Source: JAHWJR01 sp035942035
GTDB taxonomy: Bacteria; Actinomycetota; Acidimicrobiia; Acidimicrobiales; CADCSY01
Direction: 5' to 3'
Length of the DNA: 14,244 nucleotides
Assembly: GCA_035942035.1 (NCBI GenBank)
Contig: DASZDK010000026.1
Span: 1-14,244 of the forward strand
In this document: in pieces, positions 1 through 5,259 of the stretch
Layout of the letters: each line of letters starts with the position of its first letter
Position numbering within the stretch: the stretch's first letter is position 1
Made by a program: the position numbers and the translations under genes
The notes under the pieces: generated by a model
What the model was told of the DNA's origin: nothing
What the model saw: only the letters and a program-made list of their open reading frames with translations
The model's database searches: none

Positions 1-1
1 C

Positions 2-493
2 GTCGTGCTCCTCGGCGACCTTCAGAGCCGGATGGGCGACACTGCCGACGCGGCGGAGACGTACGCGCTGGTGGAGGCCATCGCCAACCTCCAACGCGAT
101 GCCGGCCAGGTCGTCGACTTGGAGCTGGCGATCTTCCTGGCCGACCAGGGCGCGGACCCGCCTCGTGCCCTCGAGCTGGCCCACGACGCCCATCGACTCC
201 GACCGGCCAACGTCTACGTCAACGACGCGCTGGCGTGGGCCTTACTGGCCACCGGCGACGCGGCAGCGGCAGTGGCGCCCATGGAGGAGGCTCTGCGGCT
301 GGGTTCGGCCGATCCGCTGGTGCGCTTCCACGCCGCCGAGGTGTTCCTCGCCGCGGGTGACCGCGACCGGGCTGCCGCCGACCTGGCGCAGGCGCTCGCC
401 GGTACGGCGTGGTTCTCGTTCCGCTACCACGATCGGGCGCTCGAACTGGCCCAGCGGTTGGGGGTGGCGCCTCTGGCCGACGGCGGGTCGTGA
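2..493 (+). CDS. TPR-repeat protein, C-terminal part (5' end outside window)
   Basis: The reading frame is open from the first full codon of the window, so the true start lies upstream and only the last ~163 residues are seen. The visible part is alpha-helical and alanine/leucine rich, in repeating ~34-residue units typical of tetratricopeptide repeats. Examples are the stretch around AETYALVEAIANLQRDAG, the A-L-E-L-A-H-D-A unit followed by R-P-A-N, and the unit beginning with the alanine-rich GDAAAAVAPMEEAL. The R-P-A-N-x-Y-V-N-D-A-L-A-W-A-L segment is a classic TPR helix turn. The C-terminus ends with helices rather than a catalytic domain, so the protein probably serves as a scaffold. In this family the N-terminal part often carries a signal peptide, but that cannot be judged here. 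The partner is unknown. SCP2 follows 65 bp downstream with its own promoter-like element. Confidence 0.75.
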   Translation, partial: VVLLGDLQSRMGDTADAAETYALVEAIANLQRDAGQVVDLELAIFLADQGADPPRALELAHDAHRLRPANVYVNDALAWALLATGDAAAAVAPMEEALRLGSADPLVRFHAAEVFLAAGDRDRAAADLAQALAGTAWFSFRYHDRALELAQRLGVAPLADGGS

Positions 494-522
494 GCTCTCC
501 GGGGCTTCGGCGGGACACGGCG

Positions 523-550
523 TTGGCCGTGCCCATCGTGCAACTAGCCT
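523..550 (+). promoter_or_regulatory. Predicted leaderless promoter of the SCP2 gene
   Basis: TTGGCC (523-528) is followed after 16 nt by TAGCCT (545-550), which fits the actinobacterial TANNNT -10 consensus. The ATG at 559 lies 8 nt after the -10 hexamer, so the transcript would begin at or next to the start codon. There is no Shine-Dalgarno sequence in the intervening bases, which agrees with leaderless translation. Confidence 0.45.
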
Positions 551-558
551 CCGGCGCC

Positions 559-945
559 ATGGTGAAGTACCTCTCGCCGGAGTGGATGGAGCTCAACAAG
601 CAGCTGGCCGCTGAGTTCCCCGAGACGCCCGGGGCCACGGCCCGGCTCCAGTATGTGGTGACCGGCGGGCCGGATGGCGAGGTGCGTTACCACCACGCCG
701 TCGAGAACGGCCAGACGGTGGAGCTCGCCCTGGGCGACGACCCCGACGCCGAGGTGACGCTCACCGCCTCCTACGACGACAAGCGCAAGATCGACCAGGG
801 TGAGCTGGACGCCAACGCCGCCTTCATGCAGGGGCGGGTGAAGATCAGCGGCAACATCGCCAAGGTGATGGCCCTGCTCCCGCTGACCAGCAAGCCCGAG
901 TACGAACAGATCCAGGACCAGATGCGGGAGCAGACCGAGTTCTAA
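559..945 (+). CDS. SCP2 sterol-binding domain protein
   Basis: A 128-residue protein consisting of a single SCP2-like lipid-binding fold. The N-terminal helix (LSPEWMELNKQLAAEF) is followed by beta strands, including a YVVTGGPDGEVRYHH strand pair. The hallmark region is D-P-D-A-E-V-T-L-T-A-S-Y-D-D then Q-G-E-L-D-A-N-A-A-F-M-Q-G-R-V-K-I-S-G-N-I, which matches the family pattern ending in G-x-(L/V/I)-K-(I/V)-x-G-(N/D). The family binds sterols, fatty acids or acyl-CoAs in a hydrophobic tunnel. Stand-alone bacterial copies are cytosolic and their ligands are mostly unknown. The frame stays open upstream to 409, but that stretch overlaps the TPR gene and shows no homology. ATG 559 gives the normal family length and sits next to a -10-like element. 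It ends convergently with the deacetylase gene, with a small hairpin between them. Confidence 0.85.
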   Translation: MVKYLSPEWMELNKQLAAEFPETPGATARLQYVVTGGPDGEVRYHHAVENGQTVELALGDDPDAEVTLTASYDDKRKIDQGELDANAAFMQGRVKISGNIAKVMALLPLTSKPEYEQIQDQMREQTEF

Positions 946-963
946 AGGCTCCCGCCCGCCCGG

Positions 964-992
964 CCGGTCCCCTTTCGGGTGCGTCCGACCGG
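964..992. terminator. Possible bidirectional terminator hairpin
   Basis: CCGGTC (964-969) pairs with GACCGG (987-992). The 17-nt loop contains a smaller CCC-TTTC-GGG hairpin (970-979). It lies between two convergent genes. There is no U-tract, as is common for GC-rich actinobacterial terminators, so this is only a structural suggestion. The last bases abut the stop codon of the minus-strand gene at 994. Confidence 0.35.
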
Positions 993-993
993 G

Positions 994-1830
994 TCAGCGC
1001 TCCGACCGTTGCAGGTCGCGCAGCTCGCGGTAGCCCAAGAACCCGACGCCGGCCCGGTCGGCGAGGGCCCGCAGGTCGTGGTCGGTGACCAGCAGATGGT
1101 GGTCGTCGGTGCGCCCCGGCCAGTCGGGGGTCACCGCCCGCAACTCGGGGGTGTCGGCCGCCGGGTGAACCTCGATCTCGGTGATGCCGGGCCGCAGCTC
1201 GAACAGCGCCCGCTCGAGCGCCTTGCGGGCCCCCACGCCGGCGGTGCGCACGACCTGGTCGGGGAACACGACGCCGGCCTCGGTGGCCAGCCGGCGGAAA
1301 GGAAAGCCGACGGTGCGCTCGGCCGAGGTGTCGGGAAGCCGCAGGGGCAGGTCGAACTCGACGGCCAGCTCCAGGTAGATGTCGAAGAACTCCGGCCGCA
1401 ACTGCAGGGCTCCGAGGTGGGAGCCGAGGTGGCTGACGTCGAAGCCCCACAGGATGGCCCGCTCCACCTGGGTGCGGCACTCCCGACGGATCTCGTCGAG
1501 GTCGGCGTGGTCCCACAGCTCGGCCCGGCTACGAGGAAAGCCACCGTCGCCGTCGAGCAGCGACGGGGACTGGGTGAGCGGCCCCCACCGGTAGAGGTCC
1601 CACTCGGCGTTGAGGGTCAGGTCGACGCCCACGTCCTCGCCCCGGTAGCGGGCGGCCGCCTCACGCGACCAGGGGCAGGGGATCATGATGCTGGCGCTGG
1701 TGGCCACGCCTTCGCGCAGCGCCTCGTAGCAGCCCACGTTGGCGGCATGGCACGAGCCCAGCCCCTCGCACTCGACGATGAGTAGGCGGGCGCCGGCGCG
1801 GTGCCCCAGCCGCTCGGCGAGGGTGGTCAC
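994..1830 (-). CDS. YdjC/ChbG-family carbohydrate deacetylase homologue, metal site apparently degenerate
   Basis: A 278-residue protein of the YdjC/ChbG/HpnK superfamily, whose members remove acetyl groups from chito-oligosaccharides or hopanoid sugars. Family landmarks in order are a first strand (LLIV) followed by CHAAN at 27-31, TSASIMIPCPW at 44-54, LTLNAEWDLYRWGPL at 71-85, SLLD at 90-93, SHLGSHLGAL at 133-142, RPEF at 145-148, LPLRLP at 161-166, and EIEVHP at 218-223. In active relatives as I recall them, the first strand ends in N-A-D-D-x-G, the second site reads V-H-L-T-L, and the third H-L-D-S-H. Here these are E20-C-E22-G23-L-G, V-D70-L-T-L and H134-L-G136-S-H138. The fold is clear, but catalysis as a zinc deacetylase is doubtful. 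It starts with GTG 22 nt after the nuclease stop. A TACGGT element lies 7 nt upstream, so it may have its own leaderless promoter. Confidence 0.8.
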   Translation of the reverse strand: MTTLAERLGHRAGARLLIVECEGLGSCHAANVGCYEALREGVATSASIMIPCPWSREAAARYRGEDVGVDLTLNAEWDLYRWGPLTQSPSLLDGDGGFPRSRAELWDHADLDEIRRECRTQVERAILWGFDVSHLGSHLGALQLRPEFFDIYLELAVEFDLPLRLPDTSAERTVGFPFRRLATEAGVVFPDQVVRTAGVGARKALERALFELRPGITEIEVHPAADTPELRAVTPDWPGRTDDHHLLVTDHDLRALADRAGVGFLGYRELRDLQRSER

Positions 1831-1837
1831 GCCGGGA

Positions 1838-1843
1838 ACCGTA
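1838..1843 (-). promoter_or_regulatory. Putative -10 element (leaderless) for the deacetylase-like gene
   Basis: On the minus strand TACGGT (TANNNT) is followed by 7 nt and then the GTG start at 1830. No Shine-Dalgarno sequence is present. The spacing matches the leaderless arrangement known from actinobacteria. No convincing -35 element is seen, because that position falls inside the end of the nuclease gene. Confidence 0.35.
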
Positions 1844-1852
1844 CCGGCAGGC

Positions 1853-2362
1853 TCAGCACGCCGACCACAGCCCCCGCCCGGCCTCTCGGGCCTTGCCGGC
1901 CGCAGCCACGAACTCGTCGGCGTGGGCCACGTTGGGCGGGTAGGTCAACACCGCGGCGTAGCCGTCCTCCACCAGGCGGAGGTTGACGAAGGCGCCGTCG
2001 TCCGCCCGGTACACGTAGGCCAGGAGCCGGTCATAGCGGTCGCGCGCCTCCACGTCTCGCACCAGGCGCACGGGAGTGCCCGGCGGCAGCAGGGATGCGG
2101 TGTGGGCGGCGGCCTCCTTGCCGAAGCACTCCACGGGGGAGCGGGGATCAACGCTCTCGGGGGTGTCGATGCCGAGCAGGCGCACCCGCTCCTCGGCGCC
2201 GTCGAGGCGTACCACGATGGTGTCGCCGTCGACCACCCAGACCACCTCGGCGCTTCCGGCCTCGGCACCGTCGCCGGGGGTTGAGCGGCCGGCGCAGCCG
2301 GCGACCAGCAGGGCGACCACCACCGCCAGCGTCGAGACGGGAGCAAGACGACGGGCGAGCAC
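1853..2362 (-). CDS. Secreted lipoprotein thermonuclease (staphylococcal nuclease homologue)
   Basis: 169 residues. The GTG start at 2362 gives a short basic N-terminus (VLARR), a hydrophobic stretch, and the lipobox V-A-G-C with Cys23 as the lipidated residue. It is therefore probably tethered outside the cytoplasmic membrane. The rest is one SNase (TNase) domain: VVDGDTIVV (43-51) with the first calcium-binding Asp, RLLGIDTPES (61-70) carrying the Arg, Asp-Thr and Glu equivalents of S. aureus Arg35, Asp40-Thr41 and Glu43, and DRYDRLLAYVY (108-118) with the Arg87 equivalent. All catalytic residues look intact. The family cleaves DNA and RNA using Ca2+, here probably for nutrient scavenging. 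A second GTG eight codons later is also possible. The frame stays open upstream to 2740, but that part is a carbonic-anhydrase relic, not part of this protein. Confidence 0.88.
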   Translation of the reverse strand: MLARRLAPVSTLAVVVALLVAGCAGRSTPGDGAEAGSAEVVWVVDGDTIVVRLDGAEERVRLLGIDTPESVDPRSPVECFGKEAAAHTASLLPPGTPVRLVRDVEARDRYDRLLAYVYRADDGAFVNLRLVEDGYAAVLTYPPNVAHADEFVAAAGKAREAGRGLWSAC

Positions 2363-2415
2363 GGGACCAGTGTGGCGGGCGGCCGTGACACGGGAGCGCC
2401 GACGGCGCCCGGGGG

Positions 2416-2612
2416 TCAGGTCACCTTGCGCAGCTTGCCGGTGTCGACCTCGGAGACGAAGCCCCCACGTTCTTGTGGGTGATGACGTGCCGAGGGCCAG
2501 GTGGGAGACGGCCGCCGACCGGACAGCATCGTCGGTCACGGTCCCGCCGGCGTTGCGGATGACGTGGGCCTCGCCGAGCTCAGACCGAGCAGCCGGTACA
2601 CGTCGAGCCGAG
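2416..2612 (-). pseudogene. Relic of a beta-class carbonic anhydrase
   Basis: Minus-strand translation in shifting frames recovers pieces of a beta-carbonic anhydrase in the correct order. RLDVYRLLGL (about 2611-2582) corresponds to the segment just after the C-x-D-x-R zinc/catalytic motif. ELGEAHVIRNAGGTVTDD and AVSHLALGT (about 2580-2487) are the well-known family core. VITHKNV then GFVSEVDTGKLRKVT and a TGA (2490-2416) match the usual C-terminus (…PHK…V-x-G-F-V-x-x-V-x-T-G-x-L). Three lesions are visible: a one-base loss near 2580, an internal deletion between LGT and ITHKN that removes the H-T-D-C-G zinc-ligand region, and a one-base loss in the G-run at 2462-2466. The N-terminus with the first zinc cysteine is also gone. 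It cannot make a working enzyme. It begins 13 bp after the stop of the 57-aa gene. Confidence 0.75.
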
Positions 2613-2625
2613 GCCGGCGCCCCGG

Positions 2626-2799
2626 TCAAGCCGCCTGGGCCGGGTCGGATTGGGTGCGGCGCCCGGCCAGCTGGAGTGCCCTTCGGGCCTCGGCCACACC
2701 CTTGCGACCGAGCTCCCGCGTCTGGTGGTCCAGCCGCCATTCCTCGGGCGTCTCCAGCAGCTGGAGCTGGTTGCTGTTGCTCGTCTCCTGCGCGTTCAT
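2626..2799 (-). CDS. Unrecognised 57-aa protein, coupled to the cysteine-rich gene
   Basis: A 57-residue polar, helix-forming protein. It has a glutamine/asparagine-rich N-terminus, then LETPEEWRLDHQTRELGRKG and VAEARRALQLAGRR, with no signal peptide, membrane segment or cysteine. The W-R-L-D-x-x-T-R-x-x-G-R-x-G-V-x-x-A-R-x-A-L core looks like a conserved family signature, but I cannot attach a name or function. The start is ATG 2799. Its A-T-G overlaps the TGA of the upstream gene as ATGA, and GGAAG lies about 7 nt before it, so translation is probably coupled. The gene stops just before the carbonic-anhydrase relic. The opposite strand carries long open frames here, but they match no family. 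Confidence 0.6.
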   Translation of the reverse strand: MNAQETSNSNQLQLLETPEEWRLDHQTRELGRKGVAEARRALQLAGRRTQSDPAQAA

Positions 2800-3035
2800 G
2801 CCGCTTCCATTCCTACCCACGCCAGGGGCTGCTCGTCACCGGTGCAGCCGCACCGCGGCTCGAGCTCCACGCACGGCACCCACCACTCGTGCAGGCCGGG
2901 GTCGGCACCGCAAGCTCCCGATTCGTCGCACTCGACGCCCCCGTCGGCGTGCACGAGGAGGGTGGCGTGGCAGTGGTCGAGCGCCGAGGCGCAGCCGCCG
3001 CAACGGGATGTGGCGACCTCGTGGATCGTCTGCAT
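2796..3035 (-). CDS. Cysteine-rich small protein, probable zinc-binding
   Basis: 79 residues with eight cysteines at 12, 15, 22, 36, 42, 55, 62 and 64. The first group forms C-G-G-C followed by D-H-C-H, the middle is V-E-C-x(5)-C, and the end has V-P-C then R-C-G-C. The pattern, with the L-D-H-C-H-A-T-L-L-V-H-A-D-G-G-V-E-C core, looks like a zinc-ribbon or paired zinc-knuckle module. I recall similar unnamed actinobacterial proteins with a C-H-G-T-L-x-x-H-x-D-G-x-x-E-C core. There is no signal peptide, so it is cytosolic. The start at ATG 3035 is supported by a strong GGAGGAG Shine-Dalgarno sequence about 7 nt upstream. It heads a two-gene unit with the 57-aa protein (ATGA overlap). Function unknown; a nucleic-acid-binding or regulatory role is only a guess. 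Confidence 0.7.
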   Translation of the reverse strand: MQTIHEVATSRCGGCASALDHCHATLLVHADGGVECDESGACGADPGLHEWWVPCVELEPRCGCTGDEQPLAWVGMEAA

Positions 3036-3071
3036 GTCGTCTCCTCCTCGTCTCCGCCAGCGCATGAGCCC

Positions 3072-3094
3072 AGTATGAGAAGAGGGTGTGACAA
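3072..3094 (-). promoter_or_regulatory. Possible promoter of the small-protein pair
   Basis: On the minus strand TTGTCA (3094-3089) begins a TGTCACAC block (3093-3086). After 8 nt comes CATACT (3077-3072), with ATG 3035 36 nt further on. The short spacing is unlike a standard sigma-70 promoter. It resembles the TGTC…N8…-10 layout of PafBC-dependent (LexA-independent) DNA-damage promoters known from mycobacteria, though neither half matches perfectly. Assignment is tentative. Confidence 0.3.
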
Positions 3095-3114
3095 CTACTT
3101 TTCGCCCGGAGCCC

Positions 3115-3145
3115 TGCTGCTCCGCCGGGCGGACTCCGCAGCGTC
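3115..3145. repeat. 31-bp imperfect direct repeat, copy 1
   Basis: Matches 3199-3229 at 29 of 31 positions. It contains the dyad TCCGCC-G-GGCGGA (3121-3133). It lies in the gap between the glycosylase stop (3246) and the start of the cysteine-rich gene (3035), upstream of the possible promoter. It could be a REP-like hairpin element, an operator, or part of a terminator. Confidence 0.6.
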
Positions 3146-3198
3146 ACTCCGGCGACAATCCGCTGGCTTCCCTTGGCACGGAGCTGACCAGCGTCCAT

Positions 3199-3229
3199 TG
3201 CTGCTCCGCCTGGCGGACTCCGTAGCGTC
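3199..3229. repeat. 31-bp imperfect direct repeat, copy 2
   Basis: Second copy, 84 bp from the first start to start. It carries TCCGCC-T-GGCGGA (3205-3217): the arms of the dyad are unchanged while the central base differs. On the minus strand it follows the mismatch-glycosylase gene by 16 bp, so a termination role is possible. The rest of the 3036-3245 gap holds no gene I can support. Confidence 0.6.
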
Positions 3230-3245
3230 GCCCACCGGGGGCGGC

Positions 3246-4097
3246 TCAGCCGTCGCCGGCGGGCTCGGCCAGGGTCAGCGCTGCACGGAGGTGGGAGGTG
3301 AGCTCGTCGAGCCGGGCGGAGGCGTTGCGTCCGCTGGTGCTCGGCATGAGATACACCGGGCGACCGCCCAGCGTGCCGGGTTGGGGGCCGGCCGGCGCTG
3401 CCCGGTCCACCGCCGCCCGCCAGCCGGCGAGGCCGACGAAGCACACGACAGCGGGCCGCAGCTCAGCGCACAGGCGCTCGACCCGGGCCACGCCCCGGCG
3501 GTACTCGTCGGAGGTGAGCTCGCCGGCGGCCACGGTCGCCCGCTTCACCAGGTCGGTCATGCCCACTCGGTGATGGCGCAGGGCATGCCACGGGTCGCGG
3601 TCCACGCTGACCAGCCCGGCGGCGAGCGCCGCCGGCCAGAAGCGGTTACCCGGGCGAGCGAAGGCCGTGCCGGCGTCGGCGGCGTAGAGGCTCGGGTTCA
3701 GTCCGCAGACCAGGACCCGCATGCCCGGGGCCACCGTGTCCGGCAGGGTCCGGGCCCGCCGGCACACGATGCCCGCCGCCTGCGACTGGGCTCGCACGGC
3801 GGACAGGTCGAACCCCGCACCGGTGAGCACCGCGTCGAGTCGTTCGCCTACCGACGGCGGCACGCTGTCGCCCGCCTTGCCGGCGGGGAGCACCACGTCG
3901 AGCCGGCCACCGACTGGCAGGCAGCGGTGGAGCTCGGCCAGGACGAGCGGCAGCCGCCCAGCCGCCACCATCCCGGTTTCGAACTCGATCTCGGCCCGGC
4001 GCAGGGCGCCACGCCGGAAGGGCAGCGCGCCGGCCTCCGCCCGCAGCCGCAGCGCCGGCCGGCGACGCCCCGGCGACTGGCCCGTTGCGGTCGCCAA
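3246..4097 (-). CDS. MUG-family G:T/U mismatch-specific DNA glycosylase with N-terminal half-methyltransferase domain
   Basis: 283 residues. The C-terminal part (126-275) is a family-2 uracil-DNA glycosylase (MUG/TDG). It has VLVCGLNPSLYAA (128-140) with the catalytic Asn134 of the G-x-N-P motif, FARPGNRFWPA (146-156), MTDLVKRAT (180-188), and a second loop MPSTSGRNA (251-259). That loop replaces the more usual N-P-S-G and inserts into the DNA minor groove in relatives. Such enzymes excise uracil or thymine opposite guanine. Residues 15-98 resemble only the second half of a class I SAM methyltransferase (A-L-P-F-R-R-G, then A-E-L-H-R-C-L-P-V-G-G-R-L, then L-T-G-A-G-F). The SAM-binding G-x-G loop is absent, so methylation is unlikely. 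I recall this fusion from other actinobacterial glycosylases. The start is TTG 4097, 14 nt after the ferritin-like gene. It is the only early start that keeps the N-terminal domain. Confidence 0.82.
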   Translation of the reverse strand: MATATGQSPGRRRPALRLRAEAGALPFRRGALRRAEIEFETGMVAAGRLPLVLAELHRCLPVGGRLDVVLPAGKAGDSVPPSVGERLDAVLTGAGFDLSAVRAQSQAAGIVCRRARTLPDTVAPGMRVLVCGLNPSLYAADAGTAFARPGNRFWPAALAAGLVSVDRDPWHALRHHRVGMTDLVKRATVAAGELTSDEYRRGVARVERLCAELRPAVVCFVGLAGWRAAVDRAAPAGPQPGTLGGRPVYLMPSTSGRNASARLDELTSHLRAALTLAEPAGDG

Positions 4098-4111
4098 GCC
4101 GGCGGCTGGCC

Positions 4112-4798
4112 TCAGCCGGTGAAGGCCATGTCCGTGGTGGCGAAGGCGTTGGGCACGGGGTACTCGCCCATGACGTAGTGCAGGATCGCCGCGTGCTGCA
4201 TGTCGATGGGGTGGATGCTGGCCGCCAGCTTGAGGGCCTCCTCGTTCGTGAGCTGGGGGATCACCGCGAAGTAGGTGTCCGCCGCGGTCTGCTCGAGCAT
4301 CAGGGCGAGCGCAGCCACGCCGCCCACGTCGGTGACCTTGGAGAACTGGTCGTTGACCGTGGCCTCCAGCTCGGCGGGAGGATCGGTGACCTCGGCCTCG
4401 CCGGCACCGGTGAGCACCTCGTTCCAGGCGTCCCGGTGGGCCTCGTGATGGGCCTTGGCCGTGGTGGCGAACTCGGCCACCGCCGGCGGGTAGTCGAGGG
4501 GGGCCTCGAGTGCGGCGCCGTAGGTGTTGACGGCGAGAACCTCCAGCGATGCTGCGGTCTTGGCCACTTCGAGGTCACCGCCACCACCACCGCCGGGGCC
4601 GCCGGTGGTGGTGGTCAGGTTGGGGTCGGGGTTGCTGCCGACGAAGGGGTCGTTCTCGCCGCCACAGGCCGCGGCCAGCAGCCCGAGGGCGCCGGCGCCA
4701 CCAGCGAAGAGCGCCCGCCGGCGGGTGAGGGGTGTGGGCGCCAGGCGCTGCAGGAGGGAGGCGTTCTCCTCCATCTGCTGGTCGAATTGTTCGGTCAT
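4112..4798 (-). CDS. Tat-exported lipoprotein with ferritin-like domain
   Basis: 228 residues. The twin-arginine motif T-R-R-R-A-L-F (25-31) is followed by a hydrophobic core and lipobox L-A-A-A-C with Cys45, predicting a folded, Tat-exported lipoprotein. A flexible linker of threonines and glycines (about 62-74) leads to a four-helix ferritin-like domain (76-215) of the Ferritin_2/desiccation-related type. Candidate metal ligands are Glu86 (SLEVLAVNTY), Glu119 and His121 (HHEAH), Glu169 (LMLEQTAADTY), and Asp199/His202 (PIDMQHAAIL). In canonical diiron proteins the last site is usually Glu-x-x-His, so Asp199 is a mild departure. The role could be metal storage or redox protection at the cell surface; it is not established. 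The start ATG 4798 has a clear AAGGAG 7 nt upstream, which settles the start. The glycosylase follows after 14 nt. Confidence 0.83.
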   Translation of the reverse strand: MTEQFDQQMEENASLLQRLAPTPLTRRRALFAGGAGALGLLAAACGGENDPFVGSNPDPNLTTTTGGPGGGGGGDLEVAKTAASLEVLAVNTYGAALEAPLDYPPAVAEFATTAKAHHEAHRDAWNEVLTGAGEAEVTDPPAELEATVNDQFSKVTDVGGVAALALMLEQTAADTYFAVIPQLTNEEALKLAASIHPIDMQHAAILHYVMGEYPVPNAFATTDMAFTG

Positions 4799-4962
4799 GC
4801 GGACGCTCCTTGTCGGGGACTCACCGGCAAACGGGGATGCGATCCGTCTCCGGTGCCGGACGCTGGCTTGGATGACGGCCGGGCAAAGGAACCGGCACGG
4901 CCGCCGCTTCGGGATCTGAGACGGAACCCCATTCGCGACCCTCACTCCATGCAGACTGCCGA

Positions 4963-4968
4963 TAGGCT
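4963..4968 (+). promoter_or_regulatory. Putative -10 element for the 62-aa gene
   Basis: TAGGCT fits TANNNT and lies 51 nt before ATG 5020, which would leave a leader of about 45 nt containing purine-rich ribosome-binding sequence. No clear -35 is seen. The rest of the 4799-5019 gap carries the leader of the ferritin-like gene on the other strand and no supported gene. Confidence 0.3.
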
Positions 4969-5019
4969 GTCAACACGGCCGAGGACCAGGATGACGACGA
5001 GGAGAAGGCGAGGGCGTCG

Positions 5020-5208
5020 ATGGAACCCACGATGACCGCAACCAAAGAGCCGAAGATCATCACCGAGGCCCTGGCCGTCATCGACAAGGGCTTGGCTGAG
5101 ATGCTCCACCGTGAGCTGGTCTCGACCAACGAGGTCGCTGATCTGCTGCTCGACGTGCGCACCCTGCTGGCATCGCCCGACCAGGAACCCGAGCACCAGC
5201 CGACCTGA
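5020..5208 (+). CDS. Unrecognised 62-aa helical protein
   Basis: 62 residues with no signal peptide, membrane segment or cysteine. The middle (EPKIITEALAVIDKG and LAEMLHRELVSTNEVADLLL, then DVRTLL) predicts two amphipathic helices joined by the short turn V-S-T-N. The ends are charged and disordered. I do not recognise the family. The start at ATG 5020 is preceded by GGAGAAGG and GAGGG (5001-5014), giving acceptable ribosome-binding sequence. A second ATG at 5032 has weaker support. It is the only plus-strand gene between 945 and 9604, has its own -10-like element, and ends convergently with the PAP2 gene. An overlapping minus-strand frame is less likely because its translation lacks a helical pattern and a ribosome-binding site. 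Confidence 0.65.
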   Translation: MEPTMTATKEPKIITEALAVIDKGLAEMLHRELVSTNEVADLLLDVRTLLASPDQEPEHQPT

Positions 5209-5222
5209 TCGCTTGCCGGCGC

Positions 5223-5253
5223 CGCCCGTGGTGGCCGGGCCGGCGGACGGGCG
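5223..5253. terminator. Possible hairpin terminator between convergent genes
   Basis: CGCCCGT (5223-5229) pairs with ACGGGCG (5247-5253) across a GC-rich 17-nt loop that itself contains GGCC repeats. It lies between the stops of the 62-aa gene (5208) and the PAP2 gene (5260), where a shared terminator is expected. No U-tract is present. Confidence 0.3.
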
Positions 5254-5259
5254 TCGGTC

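Noticed and set aside
979..1785. 268-codon plus-strand frame opposite the deacetylase-like gene
   Set aside because: Only repeated Val/Gly/Pro/Leu composition; the opposite strand carries a clear family.
1853..2740. Carbonic anhydrase-thermonuclease fusion protein in one open minus-strand frame
   Set aside because: The frame is open by chance through one piece of the relic. Other relic pieces are in different frames, and the nuclease has its own start and lipoprotein signal at 2362.
2416..3245. Mobile element or genomic island boundary
   Set aside because: There is a pseudogene and a direct repeat here, but no transposase, integrase, tRNA or matching target-site duplication, and composition looks similar to the surroundings.
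2076..4178. 700-codon open frame on the plus strand
   Set aside because: It lies opposite the nuclease, the small-protein pair and the glycosylase. Its translation is low-complexity Arg/Pro/Ala with no family motif, as expected from antisense of GC-rich genes.
4085..5035. 316-codon plus-strand frame opposite the ferritin-like gene
   Set aside because: The minus-strand gene has a Tat lipoprotein signal, a ribosome-binding site and a recognisable domain; the plus frame has none of these.
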